64,000 bases of DNA, taken from positions 163,010,209 to 163,074,208 of the forward strand of contig NC_055988.1 of assembly GCF_018446385.1 (NCBI RefSeq), in the 5' to 3' direction. The notes under the pieces are model-generated. The model ran no database searches, had not been told where the DNA came from, and worked only from the letters and a program-made list of their open reading frames with translations. Both the position numbers and the translations under genes were made by a program. This DNA comes from Zingiber officinale. Its lineage: Eukaryota > Streptophyta > Magnoliopsida > Zingiberales > Zingiberaceae. Of the stretch, positions 11,973 to 23,177 are shown one piece after another; within the stretch, counting starts at the first letter, position 1; each line of letters begins with the position of its first letter.

Positions 11973-12998
11973 TGTAGGACCGTTGGGCCGGCTAGAAGGG
12001 GAGGTTGAATAGCCCTGCAAAAAATCAAAACGAACCAACCCTTCTCGAGCTCTTAAACTAACACTTGCATAAAATTAACTTAAACAAGAAAAAGCAAGAA
12101 AAGGAAGAGGCATCGGATTTGACTTGGTTACAACCGGGGTGGTTGTTAATCCAAGAAAGATGATCGCACTATCAATCTACTTCAGGCGGAGAAGCCTCTT
12201 ACAACGTTGAAGCTCAGGAAACAGAAGCTAACTACAGAGAGCATACAAGTGTTTGAAAGAAATGCTTGAGTTCTGAATTGATTATGAGCTTCTGGACCAA
12301 GGCTATATTTATAGCCTTGGTCGGGGCGCCTGGAAGGGTTCCGGGCGCCCTAGGGGGGATAAAACTTATCCCCCAACGTTCAGATCGAGTCAAAACTTGA
12401 TCTGGTCAATTTTACTGCTCAGGGCGCCCCGGAGGGCTCCCGGCGCCCCGGACTATTCCGGGCGCCCCGGAGCTCAAAGTCAACAGTTGTTGACTTTTTC
12501 ATCCGGGACTTCTTCTCTGGTTCAGTCCCGCCTCGGTCCGGTTCTTTTCCTCTGGATCCGCTTGCTTGGGTGATCTCTGCCATCCGGAAAAGGGCTCACC
12601 CAAACCCAACTTCCGGTCTTCTCGAGCAGCCTTCCGCTCTGGCTTCTCGTCCCTCGAAATCGCTGCGTGGTTCCTTCTCGTCCACCAGCTTACTCATCCG
12701 CAGTCTTCGTCCCTCGGTCGCACCCCGTGCCGACCTTCTCGCTAGCTGCGTCTCTTTCTCCCCGAGCAATCTTCCACTCCGGCTTTCGTCCCTCGGAACC
12801 ACCGCACGCTTCCTTCTCGTCCACCGGGGTACTCTTCCGTAGCACCTCGTCCCTCGGACTGTCGTCCTTCTCGCTAGCTGCGTCTTCCGCTCGACTACTT
12901 GTGTTCCTAAGCTCCTGCACACTTAGACACAATGTTAGAAACACACAGGACCTAACTTAACTTGTTGATCACACCAAAACAACCTTGGGGTTCCAACA
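11973..12998 (-). repeat. 5' LTR of gag-only element (1026 bp)
   Basis: Matches 8771-9754 closely. It has three GGGCGCCC-type palindrome units near 12420-12470 (one degraded to CCGGCGCC) against two in the partner, and an extra 20 bases near 12932-12951. Confidence 0.92.
12295..12322 (-). promoter_or_regulatory. TATA box inside a perfect inverted repeat (5' LTR copy)
   Basis: Identical in structure to 9092-9119. As the copy in the 5' LTR it would have driven the genomic transcript, starting about 30 bases further along the minus strand (near 12265). Confidence 0.6.
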
Positions 12999-14747
12999 GA
13001 GACTAATGACTGGAACCTCCTGACAACTTCAACCTGAAATGGTAATAATCAACGGGGTGAGTCCAACACTCAGCGGATACCAAGCTGACATGCATAGTAA
13101 GAAATAACCAATAGTAACAATCATGCGTACAGTCTCCTGAAATGATAACGGAAAAGGCAAAACTGAAAGAAATGGGAGAAGCTGTACTCACCAGGACCTC
13201 CTATCAGAAAAATAAGGTTATCAGATCGAAAATGTCATATCTCCTATATGCATGTCAATCATATGCATCCACCAAATATGCAGCAAATAAAGTACAGCAA
13301 ATATAAATAATAAATGCAATCCATGCATATGATGCAAATGACATGGTCACCCCTGACGCTAGTCAGTCATCTCACACACGATGGTGAGACCGAGTGGGTA
13401 GGGCTATGACAATTATGCACTCTGCCATCATTGCTCCTTATGAGTGGCCGAGTGGACAGGATGTCGTCGGAGTACACCTATCCTCCTACCCCAAATCATA
13501 GGTGGGGGAGCTCAATGCTCTCATCTCCCTGAGACAATCCAGAGGAGGGACCCCTGTCGTGCTACCATGCTGCGTCACGCTACCCATGAGTGGACCAGCG
13601 GAGCACTGACAGAGCAAACTTCTACACACCCTGCTTGATATATCACTAACCCATGAGTGGTTGTATGTGCAGATCCATGTAATTGGCGATGAGCTTAACA
13701 ATAATGGAGTTGTCAATTGCTTAGTATACAATCATGAAATATGGTGCATGACCAAAAATAAATGGTCATAAGGTATGGTATGAAAATCCTGATCATATCT
13801 ACCTCCAAAAAACATATACAAAAAATAAATAGTTCAAATAAGAAGATCTAGGTACACGTATTAGATATGGTAAATGTCTAGTCTGGTATATAATAAGGTA
13901 TGGTATGCCACTACCTCCATGAGCATAAATAATCAAGAGGGGAATTGATGTAAAACAGGTAATAAATAAGCATGCTGAATAAATCAAGCAATGACATATC
14001 GATGCAGATATAACATAATTATTACTACTCATTAAAATCCACTATGCATATCAAATGACAATATCTAAAAGATAAGTCAAGACACCCACCTCAAAAATGG
14101 AGATCGTATCCGAAATAGATCCCACGTTGAGATGCACGTCTCGAATCAAAATCTTGTAACAACAAACATATAATTTTAGCTAATTTCAAATGTAACTAGC
14201 TAAACTAAATCCTAATTTCATTAGGAACCTCAATTTGGATTGTCCTAAACAATCCAACCAAATCAGCTAACCCAAATTAGATCCAACCCAAACCCTAGTT
14301 AAAATCCACATCTAACCTCAATATCTAACAATGAACCAATCCTTTACTCACAATTAAAACTTCAAATTTTCAGAACTAGAATTGATCTCATACAACAACC
14401 AAAACAATGAATCTAAATTTGGTATTAATCCACTTCTATATGATTCTTACCTCAATTCAGAACCGCAGCTACTCGACGTCAGGAGAGGGAGGGGAGGAGA
14501 GGGAGGGGAGGAGACGAAGGGGAATTGGGTGAGGGGTTTGACGATGGGAGAAGAAAAAAAAGGAAAAGGAAAAAAGGAAAAAAAAACTTTTTCTCGTTTA
14601 AATAGGTAGATTAAACAGGCTTTCCCATGACCCAATAATTGATCCCCTTAAACTCGTCTTACGAGCTCCGAAAAATTCCCAGAAAATTTCTAAAAATTCA
14701 TGAAAATTCCCTTAAGGTTATATTTAGGTGACGTATTTTACAATAAT

Positions 14748-15297
14748 AGTATAAGTTTAATTGATGGACTAATTTGGTTCTTATTTATTTGTTTAAAGTT
14801 AATTAATTGATAGGTTATTAAATAATGTTATTTGATTTAATTGGTAAGTTAGATAATTGGTTGTTATATAATTAACTAAGTTATTAATCCATTTGACTAA
14901 TTAATAAAAAAAGGTTAATTGAATCAGATTAAGAATTAATTATATATCAATTAAAGGATTAATTGAATGATTAACTAGTTTACTAATTGATTTATTTAAG
15001 TTACATTGAGGTGAGTAGTTCCTGCTTGACTTCTATAGCCTCTTTGATCTTGGTGCATGAATTAGTTATTGTTATATGTTGATTAGGTAGTAGCTATTTG
15101 CTTACCTTATACTGACTCTATATTGTTCTTGTGATTGATCTTTGTTGCTTGTACTTTTGTTTGTCGATATTAACATTTATGTAGTTTCATTGTTTTCATG
15201 CTCGGATTAGTTATATATATAAGATATACAGACCATAATGTAGTTGCAGACTTATGCTCGTGTATTTATACCGTAGTATATAGTTATATCCTTAAGC
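14748..15297. other. AT-rich host sequence between two solo LTRs
   Basis: No gene seen. The first 260 bases are a degenerate TTAATTGA-like stretch continuous with 8283-8367. Confidence 0.5.
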
Positions 15298-15302
15298 TTG
15301 TG

Positions 15303-17856
15303 TGTAACGACCCAATTTTCCTTACTTTGAGTTCTAAATATCTTTGAAAATGTCTGAAAATACTTTTAAAATATTCTAGGGATTTTTAGGAATTTTTAGA
15401 GTATTTTTATGCAATTTTTGAAGTCCGTTTGGCATTTTTACCGGGAGGAGGAAGTTTAAAAAAAAAAAAAACACAAAGTGCAAGAGCTAGGATTCGAACC
15501 CAGCTCTTTGGCCCAAGCAGAACTCGGCCCGACCAACCGAGCTGTGCTCGATTTGTTAACTAGATATGAGAACAAATTGATTTAAGGTATAGTTCGGTTT
15601 AAACCCTGGTATAAGAAAAGGAATTTAGGTTTCTTTTCGGAAAATCAACATTTTCTCAACCCTTCTCTTCTCGGCTGCGTGACGGCGACGCCGCGCGCCT
15701 CTTCTGCTCGGGCGAAACAGAGCCGTGTTAGGGCTTCGACTCCGGCGCCGGAAAAAGGGCTCTTTCCGGCCGGTCTTCACCCAACCGTGATCCTCTTGTC
15801 GTGGAGAGCACGCGGATCCGAAGGAGACGCCGAGACCTTCACCTATCCAAAACCCTAGCAGCCATCTTCTCGGTTGAAAGTTAAAGAACAAGGGTGAGTT
15901 GCTTCTCACCTGCAGTAGGAGTAGTTCCGCGAGCTTTGATTCTTCTTTGTTTGTTTTTTTGGCACGCTGTACAGAATTGGAATTTCTAGAGGTTTGAGAA
16001 TAGTTTCGAGTTTTGTTTTGGTGTTTCCTTCGAGTTTTGAAACATGCTGTATTGTGGATGTTAGGAGCTTAGTTTTTCTTTCTTTGTCTCGGCACATGCT
16101 GAGATGGGGTTGCTAGGGTTTAGTTTTACCTTTCTTGCATTTGGTATATGCTGTTTTGGAGCTTGCTAAGGATTTAGTTCCTTCTTTGTTTTCGGAGCAT
16201 GCTATACAGGATTGTTGTTGCTAGTGGGCTAAGTGGTAGTACCGAAATTTACTTGCTGCTTTGTATTGCTGTTGTAGCCTGCTTAAAGAATTTGGTCCTA
16301 TGCATGTACAGATTTGTTTATCTCGGTTGCTGTTAAATAATTTAGTGAGAATGCATTAGGAAATAATGTTTTTGAGAATTGCTCATTTGTTGCTCGTTAT
16401 GTATCAGAACGCATGAAGAAAGGTTGTTGAGTATTGCTTTTAATTGCTAACTATGTATCAGAATGCTTTTAGAAATAATTTTGAATTTTTCTAACATGAG
16501 AAATTTATTGCTCTTATTCCAGTAAGCATGAGAAATTTTCCATTTGCTAATAATTAAGCATGATCAGTTCCCTTTTGCCATTAGATGTGCACGGTGATAC
16601 TTTCTAGTCTCTTTTGCTATTAGAATATCTTGAGCATGCAATTATTAGTTTCTTTGCTATTACATAAGCATGAGTTTCTGTCTTTAAGAACTATAAGCAA
16701 GAAAGACTGAGGTCTAGACTTGATTTCAATTCCAGAAGATTGAATATCAAAAGCGCACACAAGGTGTTTGCTTAAATGCCAAGTAAGGGCAAGTATAAAT
16801 AAGTTATAGTTAAAAAGAAAGTATTTTACTTTTAAAGGGCATGTACCGGACACAAGGTCCAAGGGATGGGCTCCAAGTTGCCCCTAGGCACAAGGCCTAG
16901 AAGTATCTTAGTAGTTTCGGGATTAGCTACCTCGATTCTTATTAAGAATGCGCGCTAAGTGGTACAATGCCGGGCCCAAAAGAAGTTTATTATTATTTTG
17001 AAGTATTAAAGTATAAGTTTTGAAACAAATGAAACAAGCTTCAAATATGTTTAGAATTAGAAAGTTTAGTTCTTGATGTTTGAAGCATTCAGTAGTAGTT
17101 TTATTTGTTTCTTGCTATTAGATTATTCAGCATGTTTAGTTTTATTTGCTTTCAGCATGCTGTTATAGTTTTATTCTTATGAGCATGTTTAGCTATACAT
17201 GTTTAGTATTTCAGTTAGCATGATTCCTTTGCTATTTATGAGTATGAGTAATTTTATATGTTAGTATTCAGTTTTAGCATGTTTTTATTTATATACATGC
17301 ATATCGAGTTTTTGTGAGTAGATAGCGCTCACTAAGCTTTATGCTTATAGACTGCACTTCCTCCTACTGCAGATAAAGGAAAAGAAAAGATTTAGCAAGG
17401 AAGGCGACAAGGTGGTGGTGATGAAGGTGTGTGATGGCTGGACTATGGGGAGATCAAGTGTTTGCTAAGGAATTATTAAGACATTTCTGTTTAGAGTTCT
17501 TTAGTTTTCTTTTAATGCTATTATGAGTCAATATTGTATTTAAGTTTATTCCGCGTTTGTAGTTGGGTTCTATTGATGGAGTGATATTGATGGTTGCTAT
17601 TGATAGGGTAGTTTCTTTCTTTTATTTGTGATATTATACTGCGTGGTTGTGAAGATATATGTTCCAGTCGCCTGTGGCTGAGTATATTATGCTTGTATTA
17701 TGGAAAATGGTCACCGGTACAGGGGAGACTCTGCCGAAATTTTTCGGTAGGGTTTTCCTAGAGATTTTTAATAAATCGGTTAAGTAGAGTTAGTAGATAA
17801 GTAACAGTCACTCTTAGAGAGTAGTAGTAGTAGTAGTAAGAAGGGTGGTCGTTATA
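15303..17856 (+). mobile_element. Gypsy-type solo LTR (2554 bp)
   Basis: TSD TTGTG at 15298-15302 and 17857-17861. It begins TGTAACGACCC and ends GGTCGTTATA, so the final CA has decayed to TA. Near the end it has GGGGAGACTCTGCCGAAATT, shared with the solo LTR at 8368-14742. There is no gag or pol, so this is a solo LTR. A 12-A run is at about 15458 and a (GTA)n run at 17819-17839. Open frames inside (for example 15625-15909) have no domain. Confidence 0.85.
15481..15550 (-). other. tRNA-like segment inside the solo LTR
   Basis: On the minus strand a B-box GGGTTCGAATCC (15490-15501) follows an A-box-like AGCTCGGTTGGTCGGGC (15528-15544) at tRNA spacing. A T-arm pairs well, but the anticodon loop has five rather than seven bases and the acceptor stem is poor, so this is not a working tRNA gene. 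Confidence 0.5.
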
Positions 17857-18300
17857 TTGTGCATATACGTGATAGATGTTATATTGTAGCAAAGTGATAG
17901 ATTATTCTACTAGATTATCTTATTAGACTGTCATATAAGACTACTTGATTGTGACATATTATTTTCATGTATTTATGATGATACCATAGTGTTAGTTGAG
18001 ACTTGATGAGATTGGTAGACTAGTATTCTCTTGATGACATTATGATTGCTCACTTGGTCACTCGGTGTAGTTGTAGCTGGAGTTGAGTGCAGTCAATAGA
18101 TAGATAGCTTCTTGTCAAGTCCGTCCACTCAACCACTCAGAATAGTGGTAACTGGAGTTGTATGTCAACAGTGACCTTGGCATATGCTTGTGAGATATTA
18201 CATATGCATGTGATATGTTTATTACATATGTTTGCTACATTATTATTATATGATTGTTATTCCCTAGGTTGCCCATGAAACCATTTATGGTAGACCGTTT
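17857..18300. other. Host repeat sequence, interrupted
   Basis: No gene. It continues at 21282 after the solo LTR at 18301-21281: the words CCATTTATGGTAGA next to the left junction recur at about 21331, in tandem units of roughly 85 bases. It is probably part of an older LTR. Confidence 0.5.
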
Positions 18301-19924
18301 TGTTGGATTCTAAGAGAAGGGGGGAGGGTGGTTCATGATTTACTTATTTAAATTTAAATCAAAGTAAAAAATAAAATTATAGCAAAAATTAAAGAAAGTA
18401 ACACACACAGAAAACTCAATCAGTTTTACTTTGTTCAGAGCTTTCGGTGACTCTTACTCTAAGACTCAGGTCCTGCAGACTTATCGATGGGTAATCCACT
18501 AAATATCTCTTCCGGAACTGTCAGAAGAGGGGATCAAGTACAAGTAGAAAATAGGACAACATAACAACCTACACTTCCTTTTTGTCAATATGAAAGGTAA
18601 ATAGTAAATTAAGATTATTACCAACACTTTAGTAGATAGAAATATGAACAGGCTCGTGTGTTGATGTTGGTCTACTGGTAGTGGTCGGATATCGCATAGT
18701 AGTAGCGCAGTAGCAGCAGATCGTAATCAAAGCAGCAAAGGAGTAGTAGAAGCTCGGTATCAAGTTATTTTTTGAATGCTGCTCGAACATCCCTCTTAAA
18801 GGTTGTTGGAGGCGCCTCCAATGCCCATAAAGGTGCCTTTAACCTTGAAGTTTTATCCCCAAAAGATCGCTTCTCATCCACGACAAAGCAACTTTCTAAT
18901 CCTCTTTAGGGTGCCTTCTATCAGCTCTAAGGTGCCTTTAGTCCACACGAGAGGGTGCCTTCCATCAGATCCAAGGTGGCTTCAACCCACGCATGAGGGC
19001 ACCTTTAGTTCGCACGTGAGGGCACCTTCAACCCAGTCTAAAGCACCTCTAGCCAGCTTGGAGGCGCCTTCAGAACTATTTATCCGAGGTGAATTTGTGC
19101 CAATAGATCCTGCAAGTCCATGTTAGCTCAAAACAGATAATAACCTGTAAACAGAGTTATCACAATAAACATAAGGAATAATAATTAGATCATGTCTCTC
19201 TAAAACTATGATCAAGATCTCAACTTAGGTTTTCCAAATGAACCTAAGCTGAACCAGCACCTACTGTCCCCTCAACTGGGACACGTTCTCACTTAGTCAA
19301 TCTCCTCTAGTGACTTACCTTTACTTATAAATTTATAGTCTATTGACTCACTTCTTGACCCACCAGGTCTTCATGCCAATTGTCAAGTCTGCAAACCCAA
19401 CTAGACTTGTTAGGACCAAAAGTAGCTAGAGGGGGGGTGAATAGCTCGTCGCGTTCGCTCGGTGCTCTTCGTTGCTTGTTTCTTCTTGGATGTGCAGCGG
19501 AAAATACAGAAACAAACACAAACACGCTAACACTAGGATTTTACTTGGTATCCACCTCACAAGAGGTGACTAATCCAAGGATCCACACCAACGCACACAC
19601 CCTCCACTATGAATAACACTCCTTTATGGTAACTACCAAAGGCGGAGAAGCCCTACAACACTCTCAATACAAGAAGAAGAAAGGGAAATACAAGTTAAGC
19701 AAAAGCTTACAAGATGTGCCGTAAAAACCCTAACCCTAACTTCTTCCTCTTGCAATAGATTCGCCTCTTGACTTGGAAAGCATCCAAAAACCTTCAAGAA
19801 CTGGCGATCACGTGCTTGTAGAGAGCTGTGGAGGAGCTGGAATGAATCTGAGAAGGGCTCGTAAAAAGATGCCGAAGACCACGCTCGCCTGCGGCTTTAA
19901 ACCCAACGCAACGGTCGGATCCCG

Positions 19925-20200
19925 ATCGATTCGAATGTTCTGAATCGATCGGGGAGGCTTTGGATCGATCCACGGATCGATCCAGAGCGCCTCTTGGCTC
20001 AGGAAACGCGCCTGGATCGATCCACGGATCGATCCAGCGCTTATCGCGCGAAGCAGCATCGTCCCGATCGATCGGCTGATCGATCGGGACCTCTGGATCG
20101 ATCCACGGATCGATCCAGAAGCTTTCTGTTCGCTGGGAAGAATCTAGATCGATCCACTGATCGATCCACAGCCTGGATCGATCCACGGATCGATCCAGCA
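19925..20200. repeat. GGATCGATCC palindrome cluster in LTR
   Basis: Repeated pairs of GGATCGATCC separated by AC(G), with variants such as CGATCGGGA, about ten half-sites in 270 bases. Chance open frames made of DRSTDRS-like words cover it on both strands; they are products of the palindrome and are not genes. Confidence 0.8.
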
Positions 20201-20289
20201 CTTGGTTTTTGCCCAAAACCAAGTCCCAAACCTCCCTAACCAACATCCGGTCAACCTTGACCTGTTGGTACATCATGCCTCGCATCTGG

Positions 20290-20790
20290 TCACTCCCTTG
20301 ACCTGCCAGGACTCCCCACCAAGTGTCCGGTCAATCCCTTTGACCCACTTGGACTTTTACTCGTCGTGCCAAGTATCCGGTCACTCCATTGACCTACTTG
20401 GACTTCCACCAGATGTCTGGTCAACCTTGACCCATCTGGACTTCCTTCCTTGCCAAGTATCCAGTCAATCCTTTGACCTACTTGGACTTCCCAACACCAG
20501 ATGTCCGATCATCCTTGATCCATCTGGATTTCCTTCCTTGCCTGGCTTCACTCACCAGGACTTTCACCTAGCTTCACTCACTAGGGTTTTCCATCTGCCT
20601 AGCTTCACTCACTAGGACTTTCACCTAGCTTCACTCACTAGGGTTTTCCATCTGCCTAGCTTCACTCACTAGGACTTTCTTCTGCCTGGCTTCACTCACC
20701 AGGACTTTTCTTCTGCCTGGCTTCACTCACCAGGACTTTTCCATCTGCCTAGCTTCACTCACTAGGACTTTCACTCTGCCTGACATTCCA
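20290..20790. repeat. Minisatellites in LTR
   Basis: Two blocks: about five copies of a 50-60 base unit with hairpin-forming CCAAGT...ACTTGG or CCAGATG...CATCTGG ends (20320-20530), then about eight copies of a 25-31 base unit with GCTTCACTCAC(T/C)AGGAC (20535-20790). Confidence 0.8.
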
Positions 20791-21281
20791 GTTAGGACTT
20801 CCCAGTCAAGTATCCAGTCAACCTTGACCTACTTGACTCTTCTTCAATCAATATCTTATTGTCAAACATCTAAACCCAAACCAAGACTCAGCTTGGTTAC
20901 CCAGGTCAACCTTGACCTGAGGGATATTGCACCAACAAGACTTTGGCTAGATGTCAGGCCCTGCAGACCTAGCATGACTTCCTGCTAGATATCAGGTCAG
21001 CCCTTTAATCTATTTGGTCTTCGTACCAACTATCGGGTCTCGTAGACCTAACTATTTATTTTTTTTTACTAAATATTAGGTTGGTCCTTTGACCTATCCG
21101 GGCTTCGTACCAATTATCGAGTTCTCAGACCTAGTTAGGTTTTATCTTGGTGTCAGGTCCTCCAGACACATCAATCTTTACATGCTCACTAAATGCATTA
21201 GATCACAATAACACTCTAACTTTAATCTCTTTATCTTTATCAAAAATTTAAGTTATATCATTAGTACAAATTACACCAACA

Positions 21282-22986
21282 TGTTTCTCCCACAGTCCGT
21301 AGCTAGATAGCTACTATCTGTCTATCCATAAGACCATTTATGGTAGAGTGTTTCTCCTATAGACAAGGAACCTGACATTTCAGACTACCCACAAGGTCAT
21401 TCGTGGTAGGGCGCTTCTCTCACAGTCCATAACTAGATAACTAGATATTTTAGTCATTTGTACTTCTTGTTGTAGAGCGATTACTCCCATGTATGATGAT
21501 TTATTTATGATATTTGCATTTGTACATGCTTATGATGTGCGATATCCATGTTGATCATTACTTATCATTACTCATTGTATTATACATGGTTGAGTAGGTT
21601 AGTAGAGGGGTCATATTATTGTTATGTTTTGTTAGCAAATAATTACATTGTTGCTCTTACTTTTATAGTAAATATTATTATCTGAGACTATATTCTTTTG
21701 GTCTCCTTATAGTAGTATCATGCACTATATTCTTATAGCCACTGAATAATTTATACTCACTACCCTTTTTTTCTTTGACCTATGTGTTAGTAGATAGTGG
21801 ATGTATTGTGTAACTCAGAGGTCCTAGCTGCTAGTCCAACTAGAGTTCAGATTTCTACTTGAGTTATTTTATTTTTTTTGTTCCGCTACTGTTGTTTATT
21901 GTTTTCTTTCTCTCGTCGAATCGATGAGGTTTGGTTATAATGGTATAACTATTATCTTGTGTAGATTAGTATATTCACATATTCATGCATACATATATTA
22001 TCATATGCATTGTAGTAACTTTATGATTCTTTTGTATTGTATTAGTATGTGTATTAGTTTTAATTAGTTTGGTACCAATTATTTCTTGTATTGTCACTAT
22101 GGGTACCGTTTGATTTGACAAACAAGTATACCCTGGGGGGGGGGGGGGGGGGGGGGACAAGTGTAATCACCTTTTGCTACAAAAGGTATAGATTTCATAT
22201 TGCTTCATTAGGTTGGCACAGTTGATACATGCATAGGTGTTTGTTCCTATAAGTTTGGGTTAATTCTTAACAGATGCAAAATATCTCATTCGGTGCTTGA
22301 CCTCTCTCATACAAAGGGTCACTATGTTAGGACAAAATATCCTCCGTGATTTTCTTGTTTGTATTTTACTATTTATCATAAGACTTGTGATACTGGATCC
22401 TTTGGGGTGAACAATATTTTATTTTTTATATTTTTCGCTCAAATAGTTATAGATTTCACTTGAATTAATTTGTTCAAGAATAAAGAAAAAGTCAAACTAT
22501 TTGCTAATAGCTGTTTAACTCAAAGGTTAAGCATAGGAGTCTTTGGTGCCCTATGATATCACGGTGTGTTATAGTATGTTATAGCTATATATAAAACAAC
22601 AATAAAAAATTATTAATTAAAGAAAGGTATTTGTAAATTTCTTTTAAAAAAATTCTTGGAAGTCTCTTCTCCTTCTTCCAACCTGTTCTTCCCCATGAAC
22701 CTAATTATATCCCAAATACTCTAAACCTCTTTGTAAACCCTAAATCCCTCAAGTTGTTGCCATCGTCATCATCATCAACATCACCCCTAAACCCTAAACC
22801 CCCTGAAAAACCTAAATTCCCACATATTATTGCCAAGGTCTCCGTCGACACTCCAAAGTAGTGAGCACAATTAAACCCTTCGATTTAGATGGGTCTTCTT
22901 GCTTATTTCATTTTAATTACTACACGTATGATTAATTTGTTAAAGTAAATTTAATGATAAAGTATTTGAAAAAAAAATCTTTATAT
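21282..22986. other. Non-genic repeat-derived sequence
   Basis: No gene recognised. It contains the resumed host repeat (21287-21500), a G tract at 22135-22156, and a stretch at 22735-22805 with two CCCTAAA telomere-like words. Confidence 0.5.
22135..22156 (+). repeat. G22 homopolymer
   Basis: Twenty-two consecutive G residues after CCCT. The following ATCACCTTTTGCTACAA resembles the 3' end of the SINE family at 57959-58069, where GGGGG stands at the same place, so this may be an expanded SINE remnant. Confidence 0.75.
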
Positions 22987-23177
22987 AAAAATGTAGATCC
23001 TCTACCTTAACGACCCCACTAGTGTCGACTTCATGGATATGGAGGGAGGTAAATGCATGTACATATGTGTTATGTATATGATGGGATAAACTCCAGATCA
23101 TCAGTTTCTGAGAATCGACCTTTGGCTATTACACCAGAGATGACATGTGCCCACTGTCTGTGTTACGTCGCGAGAGG
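22987..23177 (-). mobile_element. tRNA-derived SINE, copy 1
   Basis: Homologous to 61207-61395. In minus sense it has an A-box-like TAACACAGACAGTGG followed about 45 bases later by a B-box-like AGGTCGATTCTC, and ends near ATCTACATTTTT. Flanks AAAAAATCTTTATAT (22972-22986) and AAAAAATTCCTTATAT (23178-23193) form a diverged target duplication. Confidence 0.75.

Larger units (their letters stand above)
8771..12998 (-). mobile_element. Non-autonomous gag-only copia element (TR-GAG type)
   Basis: TSD GAGAC at 8766-8770 and 12999-13003. It has two LTRs (8771-9754 and 11973-12998), a primer site, one gag gene, a 0.7-kb tail and a polypurine tract, but no protease, integrase, RT or RNase H; the internal region is only 2.2 kb. 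This is the layout described for terminal-repeat retrotransposons with a GAG domain. It must have used enzymes made by a partner element. Its LTR ends and gag style match the Sirevirus-like family at 24963-36599, the likeliest kind of helper (inference). Confidence 0.9.
8368..14742 (-). mobile_element. Gypsy-type solo LTR (about 2.14 kb) split by a later insertion
   Basis: A 5-bp duplication ATAAT flanks it at 8363-8367 and 14743-14747. In minus sense it starts TGTAAAATACGTCACC and ends CCTCGGGACGTGACA. Near its end it has the words CAGGGGAGATGCTGCCGAAA, also found in the solo LTR at 15303-17856, so both belong to one broad family; the style is that of Tekay/Del gypsy LTRs (inference). No internal region is present, so it is a solo LTR formed by LTR-LTR recombination. 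Removing the insertion at 8771-12998 and one GAGAC leaves about 2142 bp. Confidence 0.85.
19408..20937 (-). mobile_element. Sirevirus-like copia solo LTR nested in the previous one (1530 bp)
   Basis: Perfect TSD AGACT at 19403-19407 and 20938-20942. It starts TGTTAGGACC then TAGAGGGGGGGTGAATAGC, nearly the reverse complement of the LTR end at 26761-26795, and ends CACCAACA. It carries a palindrome cluster at 19925-20200 and a minisatellite at 20290-20790. No internal region remains. Confidence 0.88.
18301..21281 (-). mobile_element. Sirevirus-like copia solo LTR (1.45 kb without its insertion)
   Basis: Ends TGTTGG and CCAACA. Flanks are CGTTT (18296-18300) and TGTTT (21282-21286), a 5-bp duplication with one change. 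The start (TGTTGGATTCTAAG then AAGGGGGGAGGGTGG) has the G-rich run that, in the complete relatives here, lies next to the primer site, so it reads in minus sense. A 16-bp perfect palindrome TTGGAGGCGCCTCCAA is at 18806-18821 and the half-sites GGTGCCTTTA and GGGCACCTT recur through 19090. No coding region. Confidence 0.78.

Noticed and set aside
15481-15550. Functional tRNA gene
   Set aside because: Five-base anticodon loop and weak acceptor stem; kept only as a tRNA-like segment.
19794-20285. Open frames on both strands made of DRSTDRS-like words (also 25480-26025 and 35158-35828)
   Set aside because: They are translations of GATCGATCC and GATCGGTC palindrome arrays inside LTRs; frames overlap on both strands and contain no domain.
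22735-22805. Interstitial telomere
   Set aside because: Only two perfect CCCTAAA words among looser ones; better read as AT-rich sequence with telo-box-like words.
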